Source of the DNA: Streptomyces novaecaesareae
GTDB lineage: Bacteria; Actinomycetota; Actinomycetes; Streptomycetales; Streptomycetaceae
Reading direction: 5' to 3'
Assembly: GCF_000716875.1 (NCBI RefSeq)
Contig: NZ_JNWQ01000005.1
Coordinates: 62,001 to 126,000 of the forward strand
DNA length: 64,000 bases
Numbering within the stretch: position 1 is the stretch's first letter; every line of letters starts with the position of its first letter. Below, one piece after another: positions 34,706 through 44,091 of this stretch. The notes below the pieces were generated by a model, which was given only the letters and a program-made list of their open reading frames with translations, searched no databases and was not told where the DNA came from. A program made the position numbers and the translations under genes.

Positions 34706-34857
34706 TCCGCGCAGCGGGGCCCGCGGTGCCGCGGCTCCGCCCCCGGGAGGCCGGCGCACCGGGCCACAACCATCCCACCGGTCCCGGCCCGGTGGCCGAC
34801 CGGCAGACACCGGGGTTGCATGGACTGACCGAGCCCCAGCGATCCGGAGGTAGCGCC

Positions 34858-35082
34858 GTGTACGAGATGTGGGCCGAGCACGACCCGGCGGTTTCCCCGC
34901 CCGCCGTGGTGTGGCACGTGGTGGCGAAGGACGACTCGACGTCATCGCTGTGCGGGCGGTTCCTCGAACCGTCGCAGCGGGTCGTTCCGGCGGGGGACGG
35001 CGCCGACGCCGCGGGGCCGGACCGGTACTGCGATCCCTGCCTGGTCACCGTGCGCGAAGCCCTGGCGGCCAGCGCCGGGTAG
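34858..35082 (+). CDS. small cysteine-containing hypothetical protein
   Basis: A 74-aa frame begins with GTG at 34858, 7 bases after a strong GGAGG site. It encodes an N-terminal MWAEHDPAVS, a core WHVVAKDDSTSSLCG and a C-terminal RYCDPCLVTV. The cysteines (C..., CxxC) may hold a zinc ion or a disulfide. Similar small proteins with a single CG/CxxC pattern are common in streptomycetes and have no known role. A longer in-frame reading from 32845 is out of frame with the phosphoesterase gene and is rejected. Confidence 0.6.
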   Translation: MYEMWAEHDPAVSPPAVVWHVVAKDDSTSSLCGRFLEPSQRVVPAGDGADAAGPDRYCDPCLVTVREALAASAG

Positions 35083-35208
35083 CGGTCCGCCACCACACCC
35101 GGCGCAGCGGCCGCCCCGGAGCCGCCGACAGGGCTCGTCGGCCGTGTTCGTCGGCGGTGTTCGTCACGGCGGCGGCCCGGTGAACGGCACAGCCCAGGAA
35201 GGACGCCC

Positions 35209-36441
35209 GTGCGCATGAACGGCGCCAGGCCGGCCCGGCGGGCCGGGCCGCTCGGCAGCCGCCGTCCCCGGGTGGCCCCGGGTCGAACCGGTCCGGGGCC
35301 GGCCCGGGAGAACCGGGCGCCGTCCGGGGAGCGGGTGCCCTCCGGGCTGCGGACGGCGGCCGGGTACGCCTGGCGGCTGGGGCTGCTCGGTGTCGGCGCC
35401 TACCTGGTCGTGGACGTCCTCGCCCGGCTCGAACTGCCGGTGGTCGCCCTGTTCGTGGCGCTGGTGATCACCTCGGTCCTGCGCCCGCTGGTCGACCTCT
35501 GTGCCCGGGTGACTCCCCGCTCGCTCGCCGTCCTGCTGGCCCTGGTCGGCACCATCGTGGTCGTCGGCGGGGTGCTGGCGCTGGTCGGCACGACCGTCGC
35601 CGCGGAGTGGGGCCGGCTGAGCGACGAGCTGCGCGGCGGCCTCGGCCGGATCGACCACTGGCTGACCGGCGCCCCCTTCCACCTGCGGCCGGGCACCGTC
35701 ACCGACCTGCGGGCCAAGATCGGCGAGTTCATCTCGTCCCACCGCGCGACACTGGTCAGCACCGCGCTCAGCGGCGCCGGCCGGGTCGTCGAACTGGTCA
35801 CCGGGCTGGCGCTCGCCCTGTTCTGCTCGGTGTTCTTCCTGCACTCCGGCGACCGGATGTGGGCCTGGGCCCGGCGGCAGCTCCCGGGCCACAGCGGCAC
35901 GGTCTGGGACCGGGCCGGACGCGCGGCCTGGCGGACCTTCGCGGGCTACACGCGTGGCGTGCTGATCGTGGCGGCGACCAACGCCGTGCTGGTCGGCATC
36001 GCGCTGGCCGTCCTGCGGGTGCCGCTGGTCCTGCCGCTGATGGTGCTGGAGTTCGCGGCAGCGCTCATCCCGCTGATCGGCTCCCCGATCGCCCTGGCCG
36101 TCGCCGCCGTGGTCGCGCTGGCCGCCCGCGGCCCGGTGACCGCGCTGCTGGTGCTCGTCCTGATCGTGGTCATCGGCCAGATCGAGGGCCACCTGCTGCA
36201 CCCCCTGGTGCTCGGCTGGTCCGTGCGGATCCACCCGGTGGTCATCGCCCTGTCGGTGGCCGGCGGTGCCGTCCTGGCGGGCATCCTGGGCGCGGTGGTG
36301 GCGGTGCCGGTGGTGTCCGTCGCCTGGGCGGTGCTCGGCGAGCTCCGCGACCTGCCCGACCTACCCGACCTCCGCGACCACAGCGGCCACGGGCACTCCC
36401 GTGCGAAGGGCCGGGCGGAGGGTGGGGACGGCGGGGGGTGA
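35209..36441 (+). CDS. AI-2E family transporter (PerM-like permease)
   Basis: The 410-aa membrane protein has an Arg/Pro-rich cytoplasmic N terminus (~60 residues) and then about eight hydrophobic segments in the AI-2E/UPF0118 pattern. The conserved stretch before the last helices reads QIEGHLLHPLVLGWSVRIHPVVIAL, cited here as IEGHLLHPLVLG and IHPVVIAL. Members export small molecules or ions in other bacteria, but the actinobacterial substrate is not established. The C terminus is short and charged. It starts with GTG at 35209; ATG at 35215 is an alternative. Confidence 0.88.
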   Translation: MRMNGARPARRAGPLGSRRPRVAPGRTGPGPARENRAPSGERVPSGLRTAAGYAWRLGLLGVGAYLVVDVLARLELPVVALFVALVITSVLRPLVDLCARVTPRSLAVLLALVGTIVVVGGVLALVGTTVAAEWGRLSDELRGGLGRIDHWLTGAPFHLRPGTVTDLRAKIGEFISSHRATLVSTALSGAGRVVELVTGLALALFCSVFFLHSGDRMWAWARRQLPGHSGTVWDRAGRAAWRTFAGYTRGVLIVAATNAVLVGIALAVLRVPLVLPLMVLEFAAALIPLIGSPIALAVAAVVALAARGPVTALLVLVLIVVIGQIEGHLLHPLVLGWSVRIHPVVIALSVAGGAVLAGILGAVVAVPVVSVAWAVLGELRDLPDLPDLRDHSGHGHSRAKGRAEGGDGGG

Positions 36442-36566
36442 CCAAGGCGGGGGCGGCCTGGCAGGATGCCGATGATCGACTCCAGCGACATCCCGGGTTC
36501 AGGAGCACCCCGAGTTCGGAGACAGCCCGTCTCCACGGACACCCCGGACGACCGAAGGGCCCCACC

Positions 36567-36902
36567 GTGACCACTTCCGCCAGCACCGTCGTCGAGCGCG
36601 CCGACGACCGGAACCGCTACGAGATCCTCGTGGACGGCAAGCTCGCCGGATTCACCGAGTACCGGGACCACGAGGAGCAGCGCGTCTTCTTCCACACCGA
36701 GATCGACGAGGCCTTCGCCGGCCAGGGCCTCGCCTCCCGCCTCGTCCAGGAGGCGCTCACGGACGTACGCGCGGCCGGGAAGCGGCTCGTGCCGATCTGC
36801 CCGTACGTCGCCAAGTTCCTCCTCAAGCACGAGGAGTTCGGCGACATCACCGACCCGGTGACCCCCGAGGTCAAGGCCTGGCTGCGCACCCGGCTGGGCT
36901 GA
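36567..36902 (+). CDS. small GNAT-like N-acetyltransferase (YjdJ/COG2388 type)
   Basis: The 111-aa protein matches the short GNAT subfamily (COG2388). After NRYEILVDGKLAGFTEYRD comes HTEIDEAFAGQGLASRLVQ, where the acetyl-CoA-binding GQGLAS is intact. CPYVAKFLLKHEEF follows with the conserved Cys and Tyr. It starts with GTG at 36567. These proteins acetylate amines or act as protein partners, and the substrate is unknown. It lies 126 bp after the permease gene, so the two could share a transcript. Confidence 0.85.
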   Translation: MTTSASTVVERADDRNRYEILVDGKLAGFTEYRDHEEQRVFFHTEIDEAFAGQGLASRLVQEALTDVRAAGKRLVPICPYVAKFLLKHEEFGDITDPVTPEVKAWLRTRLG

Positions 36903-37053
36903 CCGGGCCGCGCCCGTCACGCGCCCGCCGGGGCCTCGCCGCTCCTGGCCCATCCGGCCCCCGAGGTGGGGTCGTTGGGCCCTGGCCGGGTGCGCCGGTG
37001 CCCGGGATCCTGGTCGCCGGAGTGTGCCGACAGGGAGCGGAAGGGCCTGGTTG

Positions 37054-37860
37054 ATGGGCGAGTTGGTCACGGTGAGGGCGTTCGAGGGGCTGACCGGTGA
37101 GGACCTGGCCGAGGCACGGGTCCGGGTCGCCGCCGCGGCGGCGGCTCCGGGCGTGGGGACCCTGGTGGAGGCGCTGCGGGTCAGGTTCGCGGCCGTGGCC
37201 GACGGTGTGCTGGCCCAGGCCAACGCCGAGGTGGACGGCCGGCGGATCCGGGTCCAGGAGGTCGCGGCCGGGCTGGGCGACTCCCTCGACCGGGTGGCCG
37301 AGGCGCTGCGCGGCAGGATCCGGGCCGTCACCGGCGCTTGGGCGCCGCGCCCCTGGCCGGCCCACCGGGCGGCGGCCCCCGGCGCTGCCGTTCCCGTTGG
37401 CCCGGTCGTCCCCGTCGTCCCGGTCGTCCCTGCGGATCCCGCCTGCTCCGCCGTCCCCGGCGGCCCCGGCGACGTCCCCGGCGGCCGGGTCGTCCGGCGC
37501 AAGGAGCCCTCGCTGGTGTGGTGTTCGCCGGAGGCGGCTGCCCGGACCATGGACGCGATGGACTACGACATCCACCTGTTCACCGATCCGGCGACGGAGA
37601 CCGACGCCGTCGTCTACCGCGTCGGCCCGACCGGCTACCGCCTCGCCCGCACCGTCGCCGCCGGCCCGCCCGGCCGCCGCACCGCGCCGATCACCCTCAG
37701 CCCGCACGGCGCGCCCCGCCTCACCGAGGCGCAGGCCGTCGACCGGCTGGAGGGCGCCGAGCTGCCGTTCCTGTTCTTCGCGCACCCCGTCAGCGGCCGC
37801 GGCCGGGTGCTCTACCGGCGCTTCGACGGCCGGCTGGGCCTCATCGCGGGACGGGCCTGA
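37054..37860 (+). CDS. ribosome hibernation factor-like protein with S30AE C-terminal domains
   Basis: The 268-aa protein starts at ATG 37054 (GGAAGGG 11 bases upstream). The N-terminal ~100 residues resemble a degenerate RaiA/HPF domain (VTVRAFEGLTGEDLAEARV). After a Pro/Val-rich linker, VRRKEPSLVWCSPEAAARTMDAMDYDIHLF begins the S30AE C-terminal dimerisation domain; cited motifs are MDAMDYDIHLF and ELPFLFFAHP, which suggest two tandem copies. In actinobacteria such proteins dimerise or stabilise idle ribosomes under stress and hypoxia. The unusually long hydrophobic linker (VPVVPVVPADP) is odd. The downstream lpdA gene converges on it. Confidence 0.78.
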   Translation: MGELVTVRAFEGLTGEDLAEARVRVAAAAAAPGVGTLVEALRVRFAAVADGVLAQANAEVDGRRIRVQEVAAGLGDSLDRVAEALRGRIRAVTGAWAPRPWPAHRAAAPGAAVPVGPVVPVVPVVPADPACSAVPGGPGDVPGGRVVRRKEPSLVWCSPEAAARTMDAMDYDIHLFTDPATETDAVVYRVGPTGYRLARTVAAGPPGRRTAPITLSPHGAPRLTEAQAVDRLEGAELPFLFFAHPVSGRGRVLYRRFDGRLGLIAGRA

Positions 37861-37959
37861 GCAGCGGCGGCCCCGAATCCCCCGAACCCGGCGCGCCCCG
37901 CCGAGCGGCTGCTCGACAGGGCGCTGTCCGGTGTCAGGTCCGGTGCCGGGTCCGGTGCG

Positions 37960-39366
37960 TCACATGTTGATCATGTGCCCGGCAAGGCCGTGGATGGCCT
38001 CCTTGACGGCCTCGCCCAGGGTCGGGTGGGCGTGCACGTTGCGGGCGACCTCGTGGACGGTCAGGTCCCACTGCTGGGCCAGCGTCAGCTCCGGCAGCAG
38101 CTCGGTGACCTCGGGGCCGATCAGGTGGGCGCCGAGCAGCTCGCCGTACTTCTCGTCGCTGATGACCTTGACGAAGCCGATCGGGTGGCCGAGGCCGTGC
38201 GCCTTGCCGTTGGCGGTGAACGGGAACTTGGCGACCTTGACGTCGTAGCCCAGCTCGCGGGCCTGCGCCTCGGTGTAGCCGAAGGAGGCGATCTGCGGCT
38301 GGCAGTAGGTGGCGCGCGGGATCATGGCGAAGTCGACCTCCATGGTCTCCGCCCCGCCGATGGTCTCGGCGGCGATCACGGCCATCGTCTCGGCGGCGTG
38401 CGCGAGCATCAGCTTGGCGGTCACATCGCCGATCGCGAAGATGTGCTCGACGCTGGTGCGGCCGCGGCCGTCCACCGCGATGGCGTTGCGGTCGGTCAGC
38501 TTGACCCCGGTGTTCTCCAGGCCGTAGCCGTTGACGCGCGGCGCGAACCCGATCGCCTGGAGCACCTTGTCGGCCTCCAGCACCCGCTGCTCGCCGTCCT
38601 TGGTGACGGTGACGCGGACCTTGGCGTTCGGGTCGCTGTCGTCGATCGACTCGACCCGGGTGGAGGTCAGCACCTCGATGCCCAGCTTGCGGTACTGCTT
38701 GGCGAGTTCGGTGGAGACCTCGACGTCCTCCAGCGGCACCACGCGGTCCAGGAACTCGACGATGGTGACCTTCACGCCGTAGTTGTGCAGCACGTACGCG
38801 AACTCGACGCCGATCGCACCGGCGCCCGCGATGATGATGCTCTCCGGCAGCTGCTCGGTGAGGATCTGCTCCTCGTAGGTGACCACGCGGTCGCTCAGGC
38901 TGGTGCCGGGCAGCAGGCGGGTGGTGGCGCCGGCGGCGATGACGCAGTGGTCGAAGGTGACGACGTCGAAGCCGCCGCCGCTGAGCGCGACCTGGATGGT
39001 GCGGTCGTCGACGAAGGTGCCCCAGCCGTCGTACTCGGTGATGCCGTTCTTCTTCATCAGGTAGTGGACGCCCCTGACCCGGCCGTCGGCCACCGAGCGG
39101 CTGCGGCGGAAGGCCTCGCCGAAGTCGAAGGTCACCTGGCCCTCGACCTTGATGCCGAAGGTCTTGGCCTCCTTGGTGAAGATGTGGGCCAGCTCGGCGT
39201 TGCGCAGCAGGGCCTTGGAGGGGATGCAGCCGACGTTGAGGCAGACGCCGCCCCAGTACTTGGCCTCGATGACGGCGACCTTCAGGCCCAGCTGTGCCGA
39301 TCGGACGGCGGCGGTGTAGCCGCCGGGGCCCGCGCCGAGGACGACGACGTCGTAGTGCGTGCTCAT
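37960..39366 (-). CDS. lpdA: dihydrolipoyl dehydrogenase
   Basis: The 468-aa flavoprotein is the E3 component of 2-oxoacid dehydrogenase complexes. It reoxidises dihydrolipoamide with FAD and NAD+. The FAD motif [14 protein letters not shown] is at the N terminus. The redox disulfide is in [16 protein letters not shown] (CxxxxC). The NAD motif reads [14 protein letters not shown], and the C-terminal catalytic dyad is in [16 protein letters not shown] 39366 has GGAGGAG upstream, and an N-terminally longer reading is rejected. It is expressed alone, as is usual in streptomycetes, from a promoter at about 39473-39501. Confidence 0.97.
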   Translation of the reverse strand: MSTHYDVVVLGAGPGGYTAAVRSAQLGLKVAVIEAKYWGGVCLNVGCIPSKALLRNAELAHIFTKEAKTFGIKVEGQVTFDFGEAFRRSRSVADGRVRGVHYLMKKNGITEYDGWGTFVDDRTIQVALSGGGFDVVTFDHCVIAAGATTRLLPGTSLSDRVVTYEEQILTEQLPESIIIAGAGAIGVEFAYVLHNYGVKVTIVEFLDRVVPLEDVEVSTELAKQYRKLGIEVLTSTRVESIDDSDPNAKVRVTVTKDGEQRVLEADKVLQAIGFAPRVNGYGLENTGVKLTDRNAIAVDGRGRTSVEHIFAIGDVTAKLMLAHAAETMAVIAAETIGGAETMEVDFAMIPRATYCQPQIASFGYTEAQARELGYDVKVAKFPFTANGKAHGLGHPIGFVKVISDEKYGELLGAHLIGPEVTELLPELTLAQQWDLTVHEVARNVHAHPTLGEAVKEAIHGLAGHMINM

Positions 39367-39472
39367 GTTGCTGACTCCTCCGAGGGTGTCACGGTCTCGT
39401 GATCTCGGTCCCATGGTGGCAGGACCGCGCTCGACGCACCCACCGGGTCTCGGCGGATGCGCTCCGCGCGGC

Positions 39473-39501
39473 ACCGTACAGGCCCGGGGCCGGATTGTCA
39501 G
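39473..39501 (-). promoter_or_regulatory. predicted lpdA promoter
   Basis: On the minus strand CTGACA (39496-39501) and TACGGT (39473-39478) are 17 bp apart and lie ~110 bp upstream of the lpdA start. The leader between them and the start shows no riboswitch-like structure that I can recognise. The 39367-39695 gap also holds a terminator. Confidence 0.4.
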
Positions 39502-39651
39502 TGGTCTCCGCTACGGTGACCGCACCGGCGCCCACCAGGGGCGATGACGGAGGGGAGGGAGCGGATGGCTGCACCGCGTTCGGCAGGCACGGAGCGTACG
39601 GCCGCTCCGGCGGATTCGGCCGCTCCGGCGGTTCCAGCGGCTCCGGTGGGC

Positions 39652-39690
39652 GGGTGGGCCCGCCGCCCGAGGACGGCAGCGGGCCCACCC
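39652..39690 (-). terminator. terminator of the M28 peptidase gene
   Basis: Perfect 12-bp arms at 39652-39663 and 39679-39690 with a 15-nt loop lie 5 bp beyond the peptidase stop codon at 39696. Confidence 0.6.
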
Positions 39691-39695
39691 GGGCC

Positions 39696-41390
39696 TCAGG
39701 CCGTCACCCCGTGGGCGTGGCCGCTCGCTCCGGCGGCACCCGCGCCGTCGATACCGGAGTCGCTCGCCCCGGCTGCGGTCGGGGCCTGCACGGTCGGAGC
39801 GGGTGCGGCCGGGCGCTGGGCCGGTACGGGCCGCTGCAGCGAGGAGAGGTCCCAGGCGTAGGTGCCGACGGCGTGGGCGATCACGTCGATGTTGACGTCG
39901 AAGGCCTCCATGTCGATGTTGCCCAGGTTGTCGCAGGCCTTGTGGTAGCAGGAGTCGAAGGCGGTGCCCGCCGCGCCGCCGTAACGGTCCGCCTGCTCGG
40001 GGGACTTGATCTTCTCGGCACCGGTGTCGGTGCCGCCGGCCGGGATGCCCGCGTCGATGAACGGGCCGTAGTCGGAGCGGCCGTCGAAGGCGGTCGGGTC
40101 GTGCGGCAGGCCGAGGCCGTCCAGGTAGCCGGTGATGTCCCGCTCGATCTGCGCCGAGCCCGCGGGGCCCGCGGGGCCCGCACCGCCGCCGGCGCTGCCG
40201 GAGCCGTTGTAGACGAACTGCGCGTAGTTGGGGGATGCGATCATGTCGAAGTTGAGGTAGAGCCGGATCTTCTTCCGATCCGCCTCGGAGAGTGAGTTCA
40301 CGTACGCCTCGGAGCCCTTGAGGCCGAACTCCTCGGCGGACCACCAGGCGAATCTGACCTTGTTCTTCACCGGGTGGCCGCCGAGGTTCCGCGCGACGTC
40401 GAGGATGCCGGCCGAGCCGGAGCCGTTGTCGTTGATGCCGGGGCCGGCCGGGACGGAGTCGAGGTGCGCACCGACCATCACGGTGTTGTCCGGATCGCCG
40501 CCCCGGGTTTCCGCGATGACGTTCCAGGTCCTGCGCGGCTCCATGAAGGTGCGGATGTCGAGGGTCACCCGGACGGGCCCGGCGGCGGCCTCGGCGGCCA
40601 GTGCCTCGCCCGCGGCCTTGGTGATCCCGCCGGTCGGGACCTTCCCGGCCGTCGGGTCCCCGAGGGTGCCGTTGAGGTCGCCGTCGGCGTTGTTGTAGAT
40701 GAGCGCCCCGGCCGCGCCCGCCGCCGCGGCGGCGGCCTGCTTCTGCGCGAAGCTGCACCCGCCGCGCCGGATCAGCGCGATCCTGCCGGTGAACGCGCCC
40801 GCGGGGTAGTCGGTGGGTGCGCAGCCAGTGGTGGCGCCGACCGGGGCGACGGCCAACTCTGCGGTGAGGCCCGCCTCCGGGCCGCCCACCGAGTAGGTCA
40901 TGGCGATCACCGGCACCGACTCGGCCTTCGGGGACAGCACGTCGAGGCGCTGCGAACGGGCTTCGAAGAAGGTGTACTCGAACTCCTGCTTGGAGACCTT
41001 GAGCCCGGCCCGCCGGGCCTGCTCGTAGACGTACTGCGCGGACTGGTCGTGCCCCTTCGAACCGGCCACCCGGGTACCGCCGTTGCGGTCGGCGATCCGC
41101 TGCAGCGCGGCCAGGGTGTCGTGGGCGGTCTCGGCGTCGCTGGCCTCGACCAGCCGGGCGGCCAGCTTGGCACCCCGGCGCGCCGGGTCCGGGTCGGCGG
41201 CGGCGCTCCCCGCACCGGCCAGCAGTAACGGTACGACCAGGGCGGCCACGGTCAGCGCGGCGCCCGCGGTGCGCCGGGTGACGGCGGTGCGCGGGCGCGG
41301 TGGCGGGGCCGGGGCTGGGGTCGGGGTGGGGCGGTCGTACCGGGTGGTGCGGTCGAACGGGGAGGTCGAGCGACGGGTGCGCAGCTTCAA
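39696..41390 (-). CDS. secreted M28 aminopeptidase with PA domain
   Basis: The ~564-aa protein is an extracellular zinc aminopeptidase of the M28 family. A long Arg/Pro-rich N-region precedes the signal peptide (GAALTVAALVVPLLLAGAG). A protease-associated insert (TGRIALIRRGGCSFAQK) precedes the catalytic core. Zinc-site motifs are VGAHLDSVPAGPGINDNGSG, WWSAEEFGLKGSEAYV, LNFDMIASPN and DAGIPAGGTDTGAE. The C-terminal tail is Ala/Pro-rich. I start at TTG 41390 because AAGGAG sits 5 bases before it. It removes N-terminal residues from peptides in the medium. A terminator follows immediately. Confidence 0.9.
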   Translation of the reverse strand: MKLRTRRSTSPFDRTTRYDRPTPTPAPAPPPRPRTAVTRRTAGAALTVAALVVPLLLAGAGSAAADPDPARRGAKLAARLVEASDAETAHDTLAALQRIADRNGGTRVAGSKGHDQSAQYVYEQARRAGLKVSKQEFEYTFFEARSQRLDVLSPKAESVPVIAMTYSVGGPEAGLTAELAVAPVGATTGCAPTDYPAGAFTGRIALIRRGGCSFAQKQAAAAAAGAAGALIYNNADGDLNGTLGDPTAGKVPTGGITKAAGEALAAEAAAGPVRVTLDIRTFMEPRRTWNVIAETRGGDPDNTVMVGAHLDSVPAGPGINDNGSGSAGILDVARNLGGHPVKNKVRFAWWSAEEFGLKGSEAYVNSLSEADRKKIRLYLNFDMIASPNYAQFVYNGSGSAGGGAGPAGPAGSAQIERDITGYLDGLGLPHDPTAFDGRSDYGPFIDAGIPAGGTDTGAEKIKSPEQADRYGGAAGTAFDSCYHKACDNLGNIDMEAFDVNIDVIAHAVGTYAWDLSSLQRPVPAQRPAAPAPTVQAPTAAGASDSGIDGAGAAGASGHAHGVTA

Positions 41391-41538
41391 AGCGACTCCT
41401 TCCGACGGGCCGTGAACTCCCGATTTGACAGGACCGGAATCGCCTTGCCAAGCCCGCCGCACGCCCTGCGGGATGCGCGTCGGCGGATGCGCGGTGATAT
41501 TGGAGGAGTGGGGCCGTCTCATCCGGGAGTGTGACCAC

Positions 41539-41715
41539 ATGTCCATGATGGATAAGCTCAAGAGCCTGCTGAAGGGCCATGAGGAGCAAGCCGACAAGGC
41601 CGTCGACAAGGCGGGCGACGCCGTCGACGAGCGCACCCAGGGCAAGTACAGCGGCCAGGTGGACACGTCTCAGGAGCAGCTGAAGAACCAGTTCCGCGAC
41701 GAGCCGCCGCAGTAG
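41539..41715 (+). CDS. small antitoxin-like / CsbD-type stress protein
   Basis: The 58-aa protein (MSMMDKLKSLLKGHEEQA...) resembles the small Rv0909-type antitoxin family, with the typical AVDKAGDAVDERTQGKY segment. It is a single charged amphipathic helix. A GGGAG site lies 9 bases upstream of ATG 41539. No toxin gene is next to it, and many streptomycete copies are solitary, so an antitoxin role should not be assumed. It is monocistronic and ends 45 bp before a strong bidirectional hairpin. Confidence 0.75.
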   Translation: MSMMDKLKSLLKGHEEQADKAVDKAGDAVDERTQGKYSGQVDTSQEQLKNQFRDEPPQ

Positions 41716-41759
41716 CCGGCCGCCGTCGGGCCGCGACCAGACCCGCTCCGTGTCCGCTG

Positions 41760-41789
41760 CCCCGGTCCGGCCGTTCGGCCGGACCGGGG
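41760..41789. terminator. bidirectional hairpin between convergent small genes
   Basis: Perfect 13-bp arms at 41760-41772 and 41777-41789 with a GTTC loop lie between the stop codons of the genes ending at 41715 (+) and 41791 (-). Confidence 0.75.
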
Positions 41790-41790
41790 T

Positions 41791-42000
41791 TCAGCTGCCC
41801 GGCGCCGTGTGCCCGGGGGCCTCGGCCGCTCCGGCGCCGCAGTTCTCGCACGGTTCCGGCCCGGGCTGGCACGGTTCCGGCCCGGGCTCGCACGGGTCCG
41901 GCCCGGGCTCGCGCGGCACCGGGTCGGGCCGCTCGCGTAGCCGGCCGCACTCCGGGCACACCCGGTCCAGCCAACAGGCCGACTCGCCGCCTTCGTCCAT
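41791..42000 (-). CDS. small Cys-rich protein with CPECG motif
   Basis: The 69-aa protein starts MDEGGESACWLDRVCPECG and continues with three PGP(E/D)PC-type repeats and a final CENCG. The CPECG and CENCG pairs suggest a rubredoxin-like or zinc-ribbon knuckle. The repeats are encoded by a ~15-18-bp DNA repeat. Similar CWLDRVCPECG small proteins occur in streptomycetes without known function. It is transcribed divergently from the TetR gene, and the operator at 42052-42066 lies between the two, so it may share that control. Confidence 0.65.
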   Translation of the reverse strand: MDEGGESACWLDRVCPECGRLRERPDPVPREPGPDPCEPGPEPCQPGPEPCENCGAGAAEAPGHTAPGS

Positions 42001-42051
42001 GCCGCCGATTCTGCCCGGGCGCACCGGCCGGCGGTACCTCCGGGCAGGCGA

Positions 42052-42090
42052 GTAGACACTGTCTACGGCCGACTGGTAGACAGTGTCCAT
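42052..42090 (+). promoter_or_regulatory. two operators overlapping the TetR/MFS promoter and start
   Basis: The palindrome GTAGACACTGTCTAC (42052-42066) recurs 24 bp downstream as GTAGACAGTGTCCAT (42076-42090). TAGACA of copy 1 and TAGACA of copy 2 could be the -35 and -10 elements (18-bp spacing), which would put the transcription start on or near the ATG at 42089, a leaderless mRNA. Autoregulation by the TetR protein is inferred. Confidence 0.65.
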
Positions 42091-42679
42091 GACCGATCAC
42101 GACAAGGACCTCCGGGCCCGACTGGTGGCCGCCGGCGTCGAGCTGGTGGCCACGGGTGGCGTCCAGGCGCTCGGGCTGCGCGAGATCGCCCGCCACGCCG
42201 GGGTCTCGCACGGAGCGCCCCGCCGCTACTTCCCGACCCACCGCGAGCTGCTCGCCGCCATCGCGCAGCAGGGCTTCGGCCGGCTCACCGACACCCTCGC
42301 CGGCGCCGACGCGCTCGCCGCCACCACCGACGCCGACGCCCGCACCCGCCTCGACGGGCTCGCCCGCGCCTACCTCGGCTTCGCCGCCGCCAATCCCGGC
42401 ATGTTCGAGTTGATGTTCCGTCACGACCTGTTGGAGGGCAGCGGTGCGGAGCTGCGCCGGACCACGATGCCGCTGTTCCTGACCTTCGTCAGGCTGGTCT
42501 CCGAGGTGCACCCGCAGTCCGAGGATCCGGCCGCCGCCACCGCCGCCCTCTGGTCCAACCTGCACGGCCTCGCCCAGCTGCGGGCCTGGGGCAGCCTGCG
42601 GCTCATCACCGGCGGCGAGTCCATCGAACCCGTGCTGCGCACCACCCTGGACGCCCACCTCGGCCCGGCCACCCGGTGA
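42089..42679 (+). CDS. TetR family repressor
   Basis: The 196-aa protein has an N-terminal helix-turn-helix (GLREIARHAGVSHGAPRRYF) and a C-terminal ligand domain of the TetR_C_33-like type (GLARAYLGFAAANPGMFELMF). I start at ATG 42089, since GTG 42083 lacks a ribosome site; no Shine-Dalgarno precedes either, consistent with a leaderless transcript. Its stop overlaps the start of the exporter gene (GTGA), so the pair is one operon. Two palindromes overlap its promoter. A repressor of a multidrug exporter, released by the drug, is the likely role. Confidence 0.9.
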   Translation: MTDHDKDLRARLVAAGVELVATGGVQALGLREIARHAGVSHGAPRRYFPTHRELLAAIAQQGFGRLTDTLAGADALAATTDADARTRLDGLARAYLGFAAANPGMFELMFRHDLLEGSGAELRRTTMPLFLTFVRLVSEVHPQSEDPAAATAALWSNLHGLAQLRAWGSLRLITGGESIEPVLRTTLDAHLGPATR

Positions 42680-44091
42680 CGCCGCACCGCAACCGACGGC
42701 TCACCCTCGCCGCGAGCGTCACCGGTGCCGTACTGGTCGCCCTCGACGGCACGGTGCTGACCGTCGCCCAGCCCGCCCTCCGGCACGACCTGCACGCCTC
42801 CGTCACGGCCGTCCAGTGGGCCGGCACCGGCTACCTCGTCACCGTCGCCGCCCTGCTGGTCTTCGCCGGCCGCCTCGGCGACCGGTACGGGCACCGGCGG
42901 GTCTTCGCCCTCGGCGTGACGGGCTTCGCCGCGAGCTCCGCCGGGATCGCGTTCGCCCCCGGGATCGGCTGGGTGATCGCCCTGCGTGTGATCCAGGGCG
43001 TGGCGGGTGCCCTGCTGCAGCCGGCCACCCTCGGCATGCTGCGCGCCTCCTGGCCCGCCGACCGGCTGTCCGGCGCGATCGCGGTGCGCACCGCCGCGAT
43101 CGGGCTGGCGGGCGCGGCCGGGCCGCTGGTCGGCGGCGCGCTCACCGCGCACTTCGGCTGGCGGTCGGTCTTCCTGCTCGGCGTCCTGCCCGCGGCGGCC
43201 GCCCTCCTGGCGGTCCTGGCCGTGCCGTCCGCGGCCATGCCGGTCCTCGCGGCGCCGTCCGCGGCCGGGCGCTCCGGGGGTCCGGCTCGCTCCGGCGGTC
43301 TCGACCTGCCGGGCGCGGCCCTGCTCGCGCTGGCCCTGGCCTGCCTCGTGCACACCCTGGTCGGCCTGCCGGAGACGGGCTGGTCGGCCCCGACGGTCCT
43401 CGGCCTCGCGGCAGCCGGGCTCCTCGCCGCGGCCCTGGCCCGGCACGAGCGGCGCACCACCCGCCCGCTGCTGCCGCCCGCCCTGGTGCGCTCACCGACG
43501 GTCGCGGCGCCGCTCGGTGTCCTGCTCGCGGCTTCGGCGGCACTCCAGGGCGTCCTGTTCCCGGCCAGCTACTACCTGCAGGACGTGCTGGGGCTCGACC
43601 CCTTGCAGAGCGGTCTGCGGGCGGCGCCGCTCGCGGTGGCGATGATCCTCGCGGCGGCCGGCTCGGCCCGGCTGGCGAAGCGTCACGGCGAACGGAGCGT
43701 GGTGCTGTCGGGGATGGTCCTGCTCACCACGGGCGCACTGCTCACCGCCCGGCTCGGGCCCGATGCCGGGACGGTCGCGATCGCCACCTGCTTCCTGCTG
43801 CTCGGTGCCGGCTTCGGCGCGGTGATGGCCACGGCCACCGCCGCCGTGGTGCGGGGCGCGAACGCAGCCGAGGCGGGCGTCGCGGGCGGGCTGCAGCAGA
43901 CCGTGATGAACATCGGCCCGGCCGTGGGCATCGCCCTCGCCACCACCACCGCCGGACGGGCGGATCCGGGCGCGGCACTGACCCCCGCCGCGCTGGCGAT
44001 GGCCGCCGTGGCCGCAGCAGGGGCGCTGCTCGCCGCCCGACTGCCGGGCCGGGTCGGCGCGCCGGCGCGGGAGTCCGTCACACGCCCGTGA
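42676..44091 (+). CDS. MFS drug exporter (EmrB/QacA-like)
   Basis: The 471-aa membrane protein has about 14 hydrophobic segments. Motif A reads [13 protein letters not shown] after helix 2. The N terminus [17 protein letters not shown] contains the D-x-T/TIVNVALP-like motif of the DHA2 family, and motif C-like [15 protein letters not shown] is present. The start is GTG 42676, which overlaps the TetR stop. It should exchange drugs for protons. Its 3' end overlaps the convergent DinB gene by 14 bp. Confidence 0.9.
   Translation: MTPHRNRRLTLAASVTGAVLVALDGTVLTVAQPALRHDLHASVTAVQWAGTGYLVTVAALLVFAGRLGDRYGHRRVFALGVTGFAASSAGIAFAPGIGWVIALRVIQGVAGALLQPATLGMLRASWPADRLSGAIAVRTAAIGLAGAAGPLVGGALTAHFGWRSVFLLGVLPAAAALLAVLAVPSAAMPVLAAPSAAGRSGGPARSGGLDLPGAALLALALACLVHTLVGLPETGWSAPTVLGLAAAGLLAAALARHERRTTRPLLPPALVRSPTVAAPLGVLLAASAALQGVLFPASYYLQDVLGLDPLQSGLRAAPLAVAMILAAAGSARLAKRHGERSVVLSGMVLLTTGALLTARLGPDAGTVAIATCFLLLGAGFGAVMATATAAVVRGANAAEAGVAGGLQQTVMNIGPAVGIALATTTAGRADPGAALTPAALAMAAVAAAGALLAARLPGRVGAPARESVTRP

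Noticed and set aside
34643..35082. Single long plus-strand protein running past the phosphoesterase gene
   Set aside because: That frame (from 32845) is out of register with the phosphoesterase; only its end, from GTG 34858 with GGAGG, is gene-like.
41539..41715. Toxin-antitoxin system
   Set aside because: Only the small antitoxin-like gene is present; no toxin frame flanks it.
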